Origin: Rhizomucor pusillus
Taxonomy: Eukaryota > Mucoromycota > Mucoromycetes > Mucorales > Lichtheimiaceae
DNA length: 58,272 nucleotides
Reading direction: 5' to 3'
NCBI GenBank assembly: GCA_900175165.2
Contig: FWWN02000447.1
Span: forward strand, 1-58,272
A model generated the notes under the pieces. That model saw only the letters and a list, made by a program, of their open reading frames with translations, made no database searches and was not told the DNA's origin. Below, piece by piece: positions 45,027-57,712 of the stretch (position 1 is the first letter of the stretch; every line of letters begins with the position of its first letter). Both the position numbers and the translations under genes were made by a program.

Positions 45027-46176
45027 CCTCCCATTATTATCTAAAAGCTTTGCATGCATCTCTCTATCTTTCTTTTGAAAAGGGAGATTTTTTTTAAAAA
45101 AAAAATATATCGAGCAACCCGCATATAGCACTACTACAGTTAATAAAGGCACGCTCCTCATCAAGCACGTAATAGAACACATTCATGGATCCATCGTTTT
45201 TAGTACACAGCTGCATAAATGTTTTTTACACATTTTTATTCATAAATCCAACATTACACTGAATAAGACCGCGTATCGAGATGTTTTATGTACGCTATCG
45301 ACGCAGGTACAAAAATTTACGAGTAGTATGAACTACGGCGCAGCTGCCTTAGTTTAATATCAAACACCTGGCGTCCTTTATAATGATCGAGCTTGTCTAC
45401 GTGGTTTCCGATGCTACTGTGATGTTGATTTCCCTCGAAATGGTTTCTTTTCGGATTTCGCGGCAAAGCAAATGAAAGAAGCGATAGACTTGATGAAAAC
45501 GACTTTTCACCACGACATAATGATACCTCGACTTTTTCGCACAAAATAGACACAGCATTGTGCCAAGAATGTACGCAAATGTACATTTTCGAAAAGCTCA
45601 CCCGTGGCCTCGTACCTCATGTCATTGTATTTGCACTTCCATCCTATCCTTCTTTTACATACACACGTTTGCCTTTCAGTCAAGCTGAGTTACAACAAAA
45701 TTAAACCAATGATTTGGACTCCATAGTTTGAGCACATATACCACTGAAAAGATCAGAGAATGTACTAGCAGACACCGGAAAATGTGTCAAACAAGAGTAA
45801 CAACCATGAAGAGGCTGAATATTGAACTATATCAGTCACTACTGCATTAACGCCAGCTATACTCGTTGCAGGAACTTCGCTTAGCAGCACCGGATTTAAG
45901 GGCATCGGAACTGAGAATAATTTCATAGAACTATCGAGCAGCTAGCAGTGTATGTTTTGCAGGACCTCAATAATTCTTATTAAACCGACTCTCTTTTTTG
46001 CAAACTAGGAGGCGATGTATCATGCGATTCCTTGCTGCTATGAATGCAAATCGATTGCTCTGATGGCAGCATGGAGTCGCTTTACTTGATGTGAATCGAG
46101 ACAAGTAGTAAAAAAAGCCAAAGAGAGGATCAGAAACACCATGGTCTACGCGGCGCCGTTGTGATACCAAATCGAG
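45027..46176. other. 1.15 kb intergenic region
   Basis: 3' region of the two-helix gene, with poly-T/poly-A at about 45088-45105, and the promoter of TRS85. Short frames on both strands have no support. Confidence 0.45.
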
Positions 46177-49100
46177 ATGCTGAGTGCTAAAAGCGGACCA
46201 CGCGAGACAAGGCGAGTACCCTCTGCTGCAAAGGAAAAAAGTCGCCCTTGGGACGGAATGGCAGCAGCGAAACCGCTACCGACCGTACCTGACAGTCCAG
46301 TCAGCACGCCGGCAGTATCAGTGGGAGGTAGAGAGGGTCTCCCAATATCTCCACGAGACGAGCTTGCACGGTCCTTGTCTCCTTTAATTGCAGTTGTTGC
46401 AAGCCCAGATGCTGAATCGCTGTGTCAGGCCAACAACATTCCAAGTTTTGTGGACTATATACGTCCATTTGGCGAAAACGTAGAAGGCAGAGGTATAGAT
46501 AATATATAATTATGACTTGGTGTAAACTTGCCGTCTTCTCTGTTAACAAACATGACTTTTTAGTATCGCCTCGTGATTGGCAAGGTGTGCCGATACCAAT
46601 AGACAATTTCAAGATTCGATTTCGAGATATAAATAAGCTTGATGAGCCAAACCATCAAGCAATGCTGAGGCTGGTCGATGACTATGTACGGTCGAGTGCT
46701 GTAGAAGAAGCTGAGCCTATGATCAAGACAGCAGCCGACGTGAATGATTCGTATCTGGATAGTAAGTAGCAGCGCGCATTACGGTGGAAGGGAACATGTA
46801 CTGAGGGTACGATGGACTTGACAGAAAGCCTTGACGAGTTGACGCCCTGGTATTCTTACTTTCGAAATACAATGTTATCGCTGAGAGGAATCACAGAACA
46901 CGAAACATTCGACCACCCAGTTGCAGTCTTTATTGTCGTAACATCGAACGATCCTGATCCAATGAGCACAACTATGCAGCTGTACAATCCCAATATTCCA
47001 TCATTTACAGTCGATAAACCATACGTTGATCCAAACATCCTACGTTATCATATCGTTCTGCACGATCCGCAGCGTGCTTCAGAAGAACAGTTAGTGATGA
47101 AATTATCCAAATGAAGAATGCATACCTTTTTAACGTGCCATGCAAATTAGAGCGCAAACTACTTTTGAAAAGATGCGGCGAACGTTAGGCCTGAATTGTC
47201 ATCTACTACGTATCAACTCTAAACCGCGAACGAATGAAGATTTGCTAGGCGATCAGGAAATAACAAAGACGCAGGATGAGAATAGTGAGCTCATATCCAA
47301 TATCTGGCGAGATATGCTCAACGAAGCGTACATAATCGACAGCAAGCTGGCAGCTTACGCCAATAATAACAACAGTGCAACCTCCGTTGCGGGAGAATAC
47401 TCCGGCCCTATACCTCAATCGCCAGCGCAATCTAGCCATACCCGTACCAGCTCTGTTTCATCCAATGTCAGCAGCCTTCAGGGTGCAGCGATGCATGCGA
47501 CGAATCTCCAAGCGACATCTTTGGTAGCTTCGTTGGAGAGCTTAGAACCGAAAGAGGAGTCGCTGCAGGTTGACGTTTTTGCAGATACTACAGCAACACC
47601 ACCACCCGTTCAATATGGCAAATGCCTGTCCTTTGATGATATCCATGCCGCCAAAGCAATGGTGCGAGAGTTTGTTGTACAAAGTCTGATACCATTCATG
47701 GAACGTAACATTCAGCTTTGGAACGAGCAAGTGGCTTCTGCCCGAAGAGGTTTGACTGGTCGTCTATTTGGAGCTAGTCGACGTCTATTCGGTTCATCCT
47801 CACGTAGCCCTTCAAATCAATCGTTGACTACAATTCCGGCTTCAGGACCAAACCTACCGACGGGCGTTAATCAGGTGACGGTGTAAGCAGACATGGAACG
47901 CAAAGATGCTGTGGATATATGCTAAATGGGAGATTCAACCTCTAGGTATCCGTTTGGTGCACCAGAGGCGCAAATGCGAAAATTGGCGGACTATGCTTTC
48001 ATGATTCGTGATTACAAGTTCGCACACACGATTTACGATACCGTCCGTCGAGATTATGCCACTGACAAGGCATATAAGTACCATGCGGGAACGCAAGAAA
48101 TGATTGGTATCTGCTTGCTCATGATGAACCAGCCGCTTCGGAGCAAAGTTGATGCAGATCGCAATTTTGAGCTGGCTGTGCAACAATACCTTGGCCGCTG
48201 TCGAACGCCGTTTCATGCAACGCGAACAACCGTTATATATTACGAACTATTGAAAGCTCATCGGATGTGGAAAGAAGTTCCGACGGCACTTGTGCGTATG
48301 ACAGGTGAAGATTCGGACCTGCGTTCGGCATTGTTTCTAGAGCAGGCTGCACATTGCTTCCTCCACGTGTCTCGACCCATGGTCCGCAAATATGGCTTTC
48401 ACGTTGTTATGGCAGCTCACCGGTACGGCAAAGCTTCGCAAAGGAAGCATGCTTTTAGATGCTACAAAATGGCTTCATTGATATACGCGGACCACGACTG
48501 GTCTATAGCTACTAGTCACATTCAATTTGCGTTAGGTCGACAAGCATTCCATCTTGGCCGACTAGAAGATGCAGCTCTAGCGTTTGCAAACATGCTAGCC
48601 AACGACAAACAGACATCACAGCAGCAAGTCGCACATGTTCGAGAATTTCTCTTCATTTATCGGCAATACACAAACCAAGCTGGTATTGATCCTCGCAAGG
48701 AGTCTCTACCAAAGCTTGCACTGCCTGTCATCGATCCGAAAAGTATACATGTTCAGCTTTCCAACGCGCAGCCTCAGCAGGATTACGAAGAAGATTGGCT
48801 AGCTATGGAAAGGGAGCTGGTGGAGGAGAATATTGCTACTGGAATTATTTATGGCTCAAAGAAGACACTGGCGCTCCAGCAGCAAAGCGACAACAGAGCA
48901 GTGTGTGCAATTGGGGGTATGTTTTTTCATATTTATTCGTTCGAACTTTCCATTGAAATGCATGTTATCTTGATAGAGCCTGCTGTCGTTTCTTTGGAAC
49001 TTTACAATCCCCTGCAAATCCCTATCAGCTTTAACGATATCATCCTCGGATGCGAGTATCGCGAATCTATGAAACCATTTAAAGGCTCGCGAGATGCCGA

Positions 49101-50863
49101 GGTAGAGGCATATGAAACTATGATTGAAGGAACCCCAATAGAAGACACGAGCATGATCGATTTCGGCCATTTTGAGTTGGAAAAACTAGCAGAGCTTACA
49201 CTAGAGCCCTTGGAAAAGAGAGTGGTAAGGAACTGAAATCTGCATCGTTTCCACCTAGGAAATGACTCATTTTCGTATGCCACCAGGTTAATCTCAGCTT
49301 GCTGCCGAAACACGAAGGATCCATCTTGGTTAAAGGACTACATTATACGTTTAATAATCTTGTACATTCGTTCCGACCCATAATCAAGAGGGGCAAGCGA
49401 CTCAATGATACTCTGGAACAACGACAATCCATAGTATACGGAGAAGATTACACCCTAGATATTCTTGTCACATCACCAATGCCGCTGTTAGATGTCGCAT
49501 TCCATGGCGTGCCCGAAAGCATGCTGTCAGGAGAAGTTGTACAGACGGTGCTAGAGATCAACAACAAAGGCAATAAGGGACTGACAGCATTGCGGATGAA
49601 ATCAAGTCACCCTAGCTTCTTATGTGTCGGCCGTCCGGAAGAAATGGACAAGTCAATTTATAGCAGTATGTTGATGGTTATCCTATCCATAATACAACTA
49701 TTCGCAGCGATGATGGAAGCTAAGGAGAGAGTTGGAAATATAGGTGCCGAAAGCAACGAAGATCAGGGCGAGACGTATCAAGTAATTAACAAGCTGTATG
49801 ATCCCAGCGTCATTTCTATTCCTTTGCCAGGGGGAGGAGATGATGACGGTAGAGAAAGAGGGGTTATTGCTCCAGGCATGACTACACTCATACCCCTTTG
49901 GATTCGCGGGGATCGCATTGGCAAACATACCTTCAAGCTCTTGTTCTCATATCAATCTGAGCATGACAACCCGGCGATCGCACATAGAACGTTAAGATAC
50001 TCTATCCAAGTCCAAGTATTGCCCTCCTTAAAAATCAATGCGTTCACTCGACCAAGCGCAGCGACACCAAGTGAATATATCCTGGGCATTGAGGTAGAAG
50101 CCGATATACTGCGAGGATCTCCTTTCAAGCACTCAAAATTTCTTTTTGTTAGATTGAAAATCTCCAGACAGTCGCTGGATTCCAGCTCAAACAAATCTCT
50201 GCAGCGAGTACAATGTGGACTGTTGTTCCCCTATCCATACAAATGCAATCCATGTAAGGAGCCGATTTTGGGGTAGCATTGTCTGTGAACATTACGCGTT
50301 TTTCTGACAAGGAGTTGGGATAAACAATTGTAGATCGGATATTACATCCAAAACAAACATCCCTCCCCGGCAAACCACATTCTCCTACTATAAGATTCGA
50401 AAGATATCCGGCGATGATTTCACGCAACAGCAAGAATACGACCCTGAAACACACCCCATAAATCTGCAAATTAGTAAATTGACATTTGTAAGTCCTCCAT
50501 CCGCACCCAATAGCCGGCGCTCGTGATTGACTAATATATTCCTTGTTCCAGGGCCCTTCAGGGATTCCCTTCGATACCGTTCCCCTCAAGGTCTTTGCCA
50601 TGAACTCCAGGACGCACTGGAGATATGGACAACTGCAAATGCAGCACCACGGGATGCCTGCTTCGGAGCACATCGAATATTCTGCGCTGTACAACCCAGG
50701 GGATGTAGACTTGACCCTCTACTGGAACATCCCAAACATGAAACGACATGGACACCATTATATCATCGGTATCAACCTGAACGATACACCACCTGCGCCT
50801 GCTATTCGTAGAGGATCTGTAGTCAGCAACACGCAACCTCCTTTGCCAGTAGCTGCTGCGTAA
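46177..50863 (+). CDS. TRS85: TRAPP III subunit Trs85/TRAPPC8
   Basis: Eleven exons (46177-46492, 46564-46761, 46825-47089, 47151-47882, 47946-48916, 48977-49224, 49287-49665, 49708-50093, 50153-50253, 50334-50487, 50552-50863) give 1353 residues. Markers are NNIPSFVDYIRPFGE and VDPNILRYHIVLHDPQ in the N-terminal part, and FGAPEAQMRKLADYAFMIRDYKFAHTIYD opening the helical repeat part. EPAVVSLELYNPLQIPI starts the beta-rich appendage. This is the usual TRAPPC8/Trs85 layout and size. The protein targets the TRAPP III complex, a guanine-exchange factor for Ypt1/Rab1, to autophagosome and Golgi membranes. Introns at 48917-48976 (60 nt) and 49666-49707 (42 nt) are stop-free multiples of three and could be mistaken for coding. 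An Asn-rich patch lies near residue 325. Splice phases agree throughout. Confidence 0.93.
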
Positions 50864-50999
50864 TCTGTGTAAATAAAAAAGTTCAGCCGATTGCTGCGAT
50901 CGAAAAGTTGCATGTTTAAAGACAGAGCGAGCAGAGTGAAAAGTTCCACTGCTGGGCGGGCCAACCTTATTCCCGACCTTCTTTTTTCTAAACAACTGA

Positions 51000-53341
51000 A
51001 TGCTCTCTCGACTTGGACAGTACAGCGTACGGCGGCAAGCTGCTCGTGAATTTGCTTGCCTGAGGAGTACGCAACTGCCGCGATCTCGACCTGCTGTCCG
51101 GAATGCCAGGAATTACGCTACAGAGCAACCGAACAACAACGACAACAATGACTTTAAAGTGCCTAAAGGATTCGAAAATTTCTTTGGAAAGGAAGCTGGC
51201 AAGAAGGCTGCCGAGCAATCGGCACAGCAACACGCTAAACGATCAGCTGATCAGATCCCAAAGCCGCCCTCAGGGGGTGCAAACAACAGCAACAATAAGC
51301 GACCTGGTAACGGAGGAGGTGGTGGACAACGTCCACCCGAGATTCAGTTCAACGCCAGTCAAGTTATTGGTACAGCACTGCTCACGTACGTATTGTGGAA
51401 ACTGACGTCTCCAGGCGAGGACTCTCGCGAGATCACCTGGCAATCATTCCGCACAGCGCTCTTGGACAAAGGACTGGTTGACAAGCTGGTCGTTATCAAT
51501 CGCAACCGGGTTCGAGTACACGTCCGACCTGAAGCAAGCTCTCTCGGCGTGAACCCCAATCAGGTGTTCTATTTTAGCATTGGATCAGTTGATAGCTTTG
51601 AACGCAAGCTGGAAGAAGCACAGCAAGAATTGAACATTCCATCCAACGAGCGTATTCCAGTTTCTTACCGTGATGAAATCAGCTGGACCAACACTTTGCT
51701 GCACTTTGCACCCACCTTGCTGCTTATCGGTGGTCTCGTTTACATGGCACGGCGCGGTCCGGGTGGAAGTGGGCAGGGCATCTTTGGCATTGGCAAGAGT
51801 CGTGCCAAAATGTTCAATCAAGAACAACAAGTCAAAGTCACTTTTAAGGATGTGGCAGGTGCAGACGAGGCCAAGGAGGAGATTATGGAATTTGTAAAAT
51901 TTTTGAAGAATCCGGCTGCGTATGAGCGATTGGGCGCTACTATTCCTAAAGGTGCCATCTTGTCAGGTCCTCCAGGTACCGGTAAAACCCTATTGGCCAA
52001 GGCGACTGCTGGCGAAGCTGGTGTACCTTTCTTGAGCGTCTCTGGTTCTGAATTTGTCGAAATGTTTGTCGGTGTGGGTCCCTCTCGTGTGCGTGATCTC
52101 TTTGCGACCGCAAAGAAGAATGCACCCTGCATTATCTTCGTAGATGAAATCGATGCTATCGGCAAATCAAGAGGCAAAGGCGGTCAGATGGGCGGCAATG
52201 ATGAACGCGAAAGTACTTTGAACCAGCTTTTGGTAGAGATGGACGGCTTTAATTCGAGCGAGCACGTGGTTGTGTTGGCTGGTACCAACCGACCGGATGT
52301 ATTGGATCCAGCATTGTTGCGACCTGGGCGATTTGATCGACATATCGCGATCGATCGGCCCGATATTGGTGGCCGTGTGCAAATTTTCAAGGTGCATCTT
52401 AAACCAATCAAGACCAGCGAGGATACTGAGCAGCTCTCACGCAAGCTGGCTGCATTGACACCTGGATTTTCTGGTGCCGATATCCACAATGTTTGCAACG
52501 AAGCTGCTTTGATCGCTGCTCGACACCAAAAGGATCAAGTAACCGAAGCAGATTTTGAGCAAGCCATTGAGCGTGTTATTGCTGGTTTGGAGAAGAAGTC
52601 TCGTGTACTCTCGCCTGAAGAGAAGAAGACTGTCGCTTACCACGAAGCTGGCCATGCTGTTGCTGGCTGGTTCTTGCAGTACGCGGATCCTTTACTCAAG
52701 GTCTCCATTATTCCGCGTGGCGTTGCTGCGTTGGGTTACGCTCAGTATTTGCCTAAAGATCAATACCTGTTTTCCAAAAACCAGCTGCTAGATCGCATGT
52801 GCATGACACTTGGCGGCCGTGTATCGGAGCAAATTTTCTTTGACAGCATTACCACCGGTGCACACGACGACTTGCAGAAAGTAACAAAGATTGCTTACGC
52901 TCAAGTAACAACCTATGGTATGAACGAGAAGGTCGGGCCGATCTCATTCCACGACCCACAAGCCGAGCAGCAATTCCAGAAGCCATTTTCCGAAGAAACA
53001 GGCACTTTGATTGATGATGAAGTGCGAAAATTGGTCAACGACGCGTATACCCGCACTGTGGAGCTCTTGACAAAGCATAAGGAGGATGTTGAGAAGGTAG
53101 CCAAACTGCTTTTGGAGAAAGAAGTTATCACTCGTGAAGACATGGAGAATCTGCTAGGCAAGAGACCGTTTGCCGAGAAGACTGTCTACGATGAATATGT
53201 TCGACCCAAAAAGGTAAATGATGCAAGAAGTGCAGGAGTTGCTTGTACAAATTTAATTAATCTTTCCTCGTTCCAAAGACATCATCACCTCCACCTTTCC
53301 CGGAGGATTCTCCTTCCGGCGAGGTTGCTTCAAAAGAATAG
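51000..53341 (+). CDS. AFG3: Mitochondrial inner-membrane m-AAA protease (Afg3/Yta10-like)
   Basis: Exons 51000-53213 and 53279-53341 give 758 residues. A basic mitochondrial presequence comes first, then a low-complexity Asn/Gly region. Helix 1 ([13 protein letters not shown]), a small intermembrane domain and helix 2 ([15 protein letters not shown]) follow. The AAA domain has Walker A GPPGTGKT, Walker [10 protein letters not shown] and pore loop FVEMFVGVG, with RPGRFDRH after it. The zinc protease motif is [10 protein letters not shown]. Such enzymes form hexamers that degrade unassembled inner-membrane proteins and mature others. The continuous open frame runs on for 1006 codons into the next gene. 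The true end is reached by removing a 65-nt GTAAAT...AAAG intron, after which a Ser/Pro-rich end [20 protein letters not shown] is read. The gene starts 136 bp after TRS85. Yta12 as the paralogue is not excluded. Confidence 0.94.
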
Positions 53342-53513
53342 ACGTGGAAAAAAGAAAAAGAAAGATAGAAACGCATCACTGTACATTACCTTTTTCACCC
53401 TGCTCTTTAATAGTATAAGCCACACATGTACTTGTCAAGTACTGCATTCAGGAACTTTTTTTTCCTCCCGCTACTTTTCATACATAAAAAATCAATTCCT
53501 TTTCACACAAAAA

Positions 53514-55609
53514 ATGGGTCGTCGAGCGAGAAATAAGCAAGCACCTCCAAAGCCTCTGGAAGAACCAGAGAGACCTTTGAGTCGACGATTTCTTAAGAAG
53601 CAGAAGCAAAAGCAGAAAGCAGCCGAGATCAAGCGGAAACGAGAGCACGACGAAGAAGAAGTCCAACAACCAAAGAAGCAAAAGCTGAATGGCAACAAAG
53701 CCGCAGCCCGCAAAGCAGATAACAGTGAAGAAGAAGACGAAGAGGAAGTGATAGAAGCAGGGGAAGATCTCGCCGAGAACGGTGATCAGGACGATGATCT
53801 CTGGGACAATGTCGAAGCTGCTTCTGACGAGGATGACGAAGTTTTGGATGATGAATTCGACGTTGATGGTGAAGAAGTAGACGGCAACATATTCCCCAAA
53901 GCGGATACAGATTTCTTGGGTTCAGAATCTGAAGAGGAAGTGGAGGAGCAAGAAGAAGAGGAGGAGGAAGACGAGAGTGACGAAGATGATGAAATTGCAG
54001 AGGTAATATACTTGTGTTAAACAGCTACTCCTGCACTGTTAGGATGAGATACTGAATGCGTGTGGTGACTGTATAGTTTGAAGGATTGGACGAGCGCAAA
54101 TCAAGAAAAATTGAAGCACGCAAAGCACGGCAAATAGCTGAAGCCGAGGCAGAAATGAAGGAGGCTGCCATGCAGACTAACATTGCACAGGAGGGCGAGC
54201 GATTTGAGCTTCCGGAAGGAAGTGAAGAGGAACTTGTGGCCGATATCACCGTCGTCAACCAGCGCATCCAAGAGATCATCAATGTGTTAAACAACTTTAA
54301 GCAACTTCGAAATCCCGAAAAGTAAGTTAAAATCGAATGCATAATGCATCTGAGTAATGCTTAATAACGAAAATAATGATTCTACAGGACACGACAAGAT
54401 TACATTGATCGTTTGATCAAGGATATCTCACATTACTACGGCTATTCTGAATTCCTGGCCGCCAAACTGTTTGATCTCTTCTCACCATCCGAAGCCATTG
54501 AATTTTTCGAAGCAAATGAAGTCCCTCGTCCGGTAACTATTCGAGCGAACACTCTGCGCACTCGGCGCCGGGATCTGGCACAGGCATTGATCAACCGTGG
54601 TGTCAACCTGGACCCCATTGGCAAATGGACCAAAGTCGGCTTGCAAGTGTTCGATTCCCAAGTACCTATTGGTGCCACTCCCGAATATCTTGCTGGACAT
54701 TACATGCTTCAAGCTGCATCATCCTTTTTACCCGTCATGGCACTTGCACCCAGAGAACACGAGCGTATTTTGGATATGGCATCTGCTCCTGGTGGTAAAT
54801 CAACTTACATTGCCGCCTTGCAAAAGAACACAGGCACTGTTTTCGCTAATGATAGCAACAAGGACCGTATCAAGAGTTTGATCGCGAATATCCACAGAAT
54901 GGGTGTGAAGAATGCAGTTGTAAGCAACTATGACGGTCGCGAATTCCCACGAGTAATTGGCGGTTTCGATCGAGTGCTGCTTGATGCCCCGTGCACGGGT
55001 ACCGGCGTTATCTCAAAGGATCCCAGCATCAAGCTTAACAAGACTGAGAGAGACTTTATTAGCATTCCGACGCTGCAGAGACAGTTGCTGCTGGCAGCTG
55101 TGGACTCGGTCGATGCCAAGTCCAAGACAGGCGGCTACCTCGTATACTCTACATGCTCTGTGACAATCGAGGAGAACGAAGCTGTGGTTGACTATGTACT
55201 GAAGCATCGTGACAATGTCAAGCTTGTACCGACTGGTCTCGACTTTGGCCGGGAAGGATTTACTCATTACCGAGGAAAAAAGTTCCACCCTAGTTTGAAA
55301 CTTACACGACGTTTCTATCCGCACGTCCACAACATGGATGGGTTCTTTGTCGCAAAGTTCCAGAAGCTGAGCAACAAGTACACCGAAGTTAAAAAGAAGG
55401 AGGATGAATCAAAACGGCAAGGCAAGGAGACTGCCAAGTCTGAAGCTGAAGATAATCTTGGATTCAATGATGAGGAGGATGCTGCCTACATTGAAAGTAA
55501 GTGCCTTTTTTCGTGCGTATATCTGCTTATGAGATAAACTAACTAGGTTGCACAAAAAATTTTAGAATCTCAAGCCAAGCAGCGAAGAAAGAAGGGTTTG
55601 AAAAAGTAA
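53514..55609 (+). CDS. NOP2: 25S rRNA m5C methyltransferase Nop2
   Basis: Exons 53514-54002, 54077-54321, 54388-55496 and 55566-55609 give 628 residues. The first 30 residues are basic ([13 protein letters not shown]), as nucleolar proteins often are. A long Lys/Glu/Asp-rich region follows, with about 40 acidic residues in runs. The conserved core starts with [16 protein letters not shown]. It has [14 protein letters not shown], the SAM-binding [17 protein letters not shown], the [15 protein letters not shown] motif with its releasing Cys, and the nucleophile in [12 protein letters not shown]. These belong to the NOP2/NSUN1 family, which methylates a cytosine in the large rRNA and is needed for 60S assembly. 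The tail is Lys-rich ([10 protein letters not shown]). ATG 53514 lies 172 bp after the AFG3 stop, and an A-rich stretch precedes it. Confidence 0.95.
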
Positions 55610-56338
55610 AAATAAAAAGTTTATTTTTAGTTCCTTATTGACAGTTTGTGCGATCTGCTGGCAAAAATGTCCGACATGGATGAATATTTGTTGTTTTGTG
55701 TGGGTCCTGAACGCATTAAATTTGTTAAGTTTACAGATCGTTATTTCTTACAGCGTTGTTCCTGGGCGAAAAGGAAAAACAACATCAGGGTACAAGGAAT
55801 CCTTGATGCATGGTGAAAGAAGAGATGAACTGAAAGGGAAGAAAAATCAAACTAAGCCAAGTGAGACGTTTGCGCTTATATGAAAATAAGGAGGACCGCA
55901 GCCCGAAACGCGAGAAACAAAGAGCGGCTTATTTGAAGAGTTTTACGTATGGCCAATACCCAAATTCCCCAACCGGGCGCGATATCGCCTCGTCAACGAA
56001 GGCCATTGGAAATGAACCGTTGCCGATCCTCCTGCCTTTGACGTACGTCCTGATTTGCACATGCACAGCGGTGCAGGAAAAGCTTAATTGACCTTGAAAA
56101 ACCAACAGTCAAGCAGATAATCTAGAAGAAGTCAAAAAATAGCATACTACAAGTGTATTGTACACCATTTAGAGAGAAGGTAAAAAAGAGAGAGGAAGTA
56201 AAATGTTGATTGTAAAAAGATGGAGAAAGAACAGATGAGAAACATGGTTGCTTTTCAACCGGCAGAATGTAATGATTACTTTTGCACATCTTTTTTGTTT
56301 TGCGGGGTGGGTGTTTGACCTTTTTTTCTTTAAATCAA
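55610..56338. other. Convergent intergenic region
   Basis: 3' regions of NOP2 and the methyltransferase gene, which face each other. Poly-A-rich after the NOP2 stop. No gene is seen. Confidence 0.45.
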
Positions 56339-57712
56339 TCATGATGACGGTTTACGCGCACAAACAGCCCAGAGCGTCATGGACCAATTATGCTGTTTAC
56401 ATTCGTGTATGTACCTCTCCAGCGCTATATTGTACTCGTCTGGATTTTTTAACAAGCGGTGTGCTAGGAACGGCTTCAATGATTGCATCGCGCTTTTCCA
56501 TGACCATAGCATCTCTTTAGCAACGGGATCAGTGTCTCGACCTAAAACCGTCGAATGGGTGTTAGATTGGTTTCTTTTACATAGCTATCTAAGAAAGACT
56601 TGCCGAAATCCAGTGTTCTGGTTTCTTGTTGCACATCCTCAAATTTAGCCTCAGTTAAGAGCGTAGATAACTTGGAAGCTATAAATGGATCCTGTCCTCG
56701 ATCTTGCATTGCACGATGTACTATCCATGCATCGAAATTAGAACGTGCAAATAAAAACGAGTTAATGTTGTACTATGTGCCGATCCCACTTACATGTTGT
56801 GATAACAGCTTCTATTAACTGAGACTGATTCCCCACCTAAAGGGAAAAAACGTGCATGTCAACATTATCTGATCTGCAAACAACCGTGCAATTTCTCTTG
56901 ACAATTTGAACGTACGGTGAAGTCAGACTCCACGAGCTGTATTAGTCCGCCAGGTTTCAAAACTCGATAGATCTCCTGTATAACTGTCAGCCATTCATTC
57001 GATCGCAAGGCGACGACCAGCTGCCGCATATGCACGAAATCAAAAGTGTTATCCTCGTATGGTAAGCCGTCAAGTATGTTTGCAAGTTGAAATGTGACGT
57101 TCTCGGGTCGAATGGCTGTTGGAAACATGTCTGACATGTCTAAACCCGTTACATGTGCGTTGGGATGCTCCGTTGCCATTTCCTATTATTACGTTTTCAT
57201 TATTATCCCACATCCGACCAGTCATATTGTTTCTTTTTTTCTATTTCCGCGTTTTACCATCACCCAAGACCCTGATCCACAACCGATATCGAGAATATTG
57301 GCATCATGTGGCAAGTTGTGTTCTACAAATGGTAATATGTTGCTGGGAAAAGAAACATTATGCATGGTTAACAAGGCTGGGTTTCCTGCGTGGAAAACGC
57401 AAGGACAAACCTTACCTAGAGAACAATGCTTTGATTGCGAAATGTTCCTGTTGGGAATGATGGGGGTTAGGGCGAGCGTGAGGGCGTGCTCCTACTGCAG
57501 CACAGAGAGAGAGAGGCACGTACTGAGTTTAAGCGGTCTTGTTCCTCTTCGTCCCGAGGTAAACAATACGAACTAGTCTCAATGCTGTGATATATTCGGC
57601 CATCGATTGTTACTGTCGGCGAAGCATTGGACTGGCTCGAGACCTGCGTGTCTTGTGCGGTAGTCGAGGCGGTGGTGGCTGCGCTACTATGTTTCGATGG
57701 TTTTCCGCCCAT
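56339..57712 (-). CDS. SAM-dependent methyltransferase with myristoylation-type N-terminus
   Basis: Seven exons (57712-57524, 57447-57416, 57342-57258, 57182-56916, 56836-56794, 56720-56604, 56541-56339) give 311 residues. The N-terminus MGGKPSKHSS fits the N-myristoylation consensus (G2, S6). EEEQDRLNSEHFAIKALF precedes the SAM-binding motif I NILDIGCGSGSW. Then come VTGLDMSDMFP (motif II), TFQLANILDGLPYEDNTFDFVHMR and VLKPGGLIQLVE. This is a class I methyltransferase of the type common in Mucorales and in fungal secondary metabolism. The acceptor molecule is unknown; protein, lipid or small molecule all remain possible. The intron at 56603-56542 starts with GCAAGT. The only nearby GT donor gives the wrong frame, and the GC-AG join gives DFGRDTDPVAK. 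Myristoylation, if real, would hold the enzyme at membranes. Confidence 0.88.

Noticed and set aside
45783..45930. 44-codon minus-strand frame starting MKLFSVP
   Set aside because: Too short, with no partner exon or homologue that I recognise.
51000..54020. A single 1006-residue AFG3-NOP2 fusion protein
   Set aside because: The middle reads through an intron and a spacer with low-complexity Lys/Phe/Ser-rich sequence. Both genes have normal ends when spliced.
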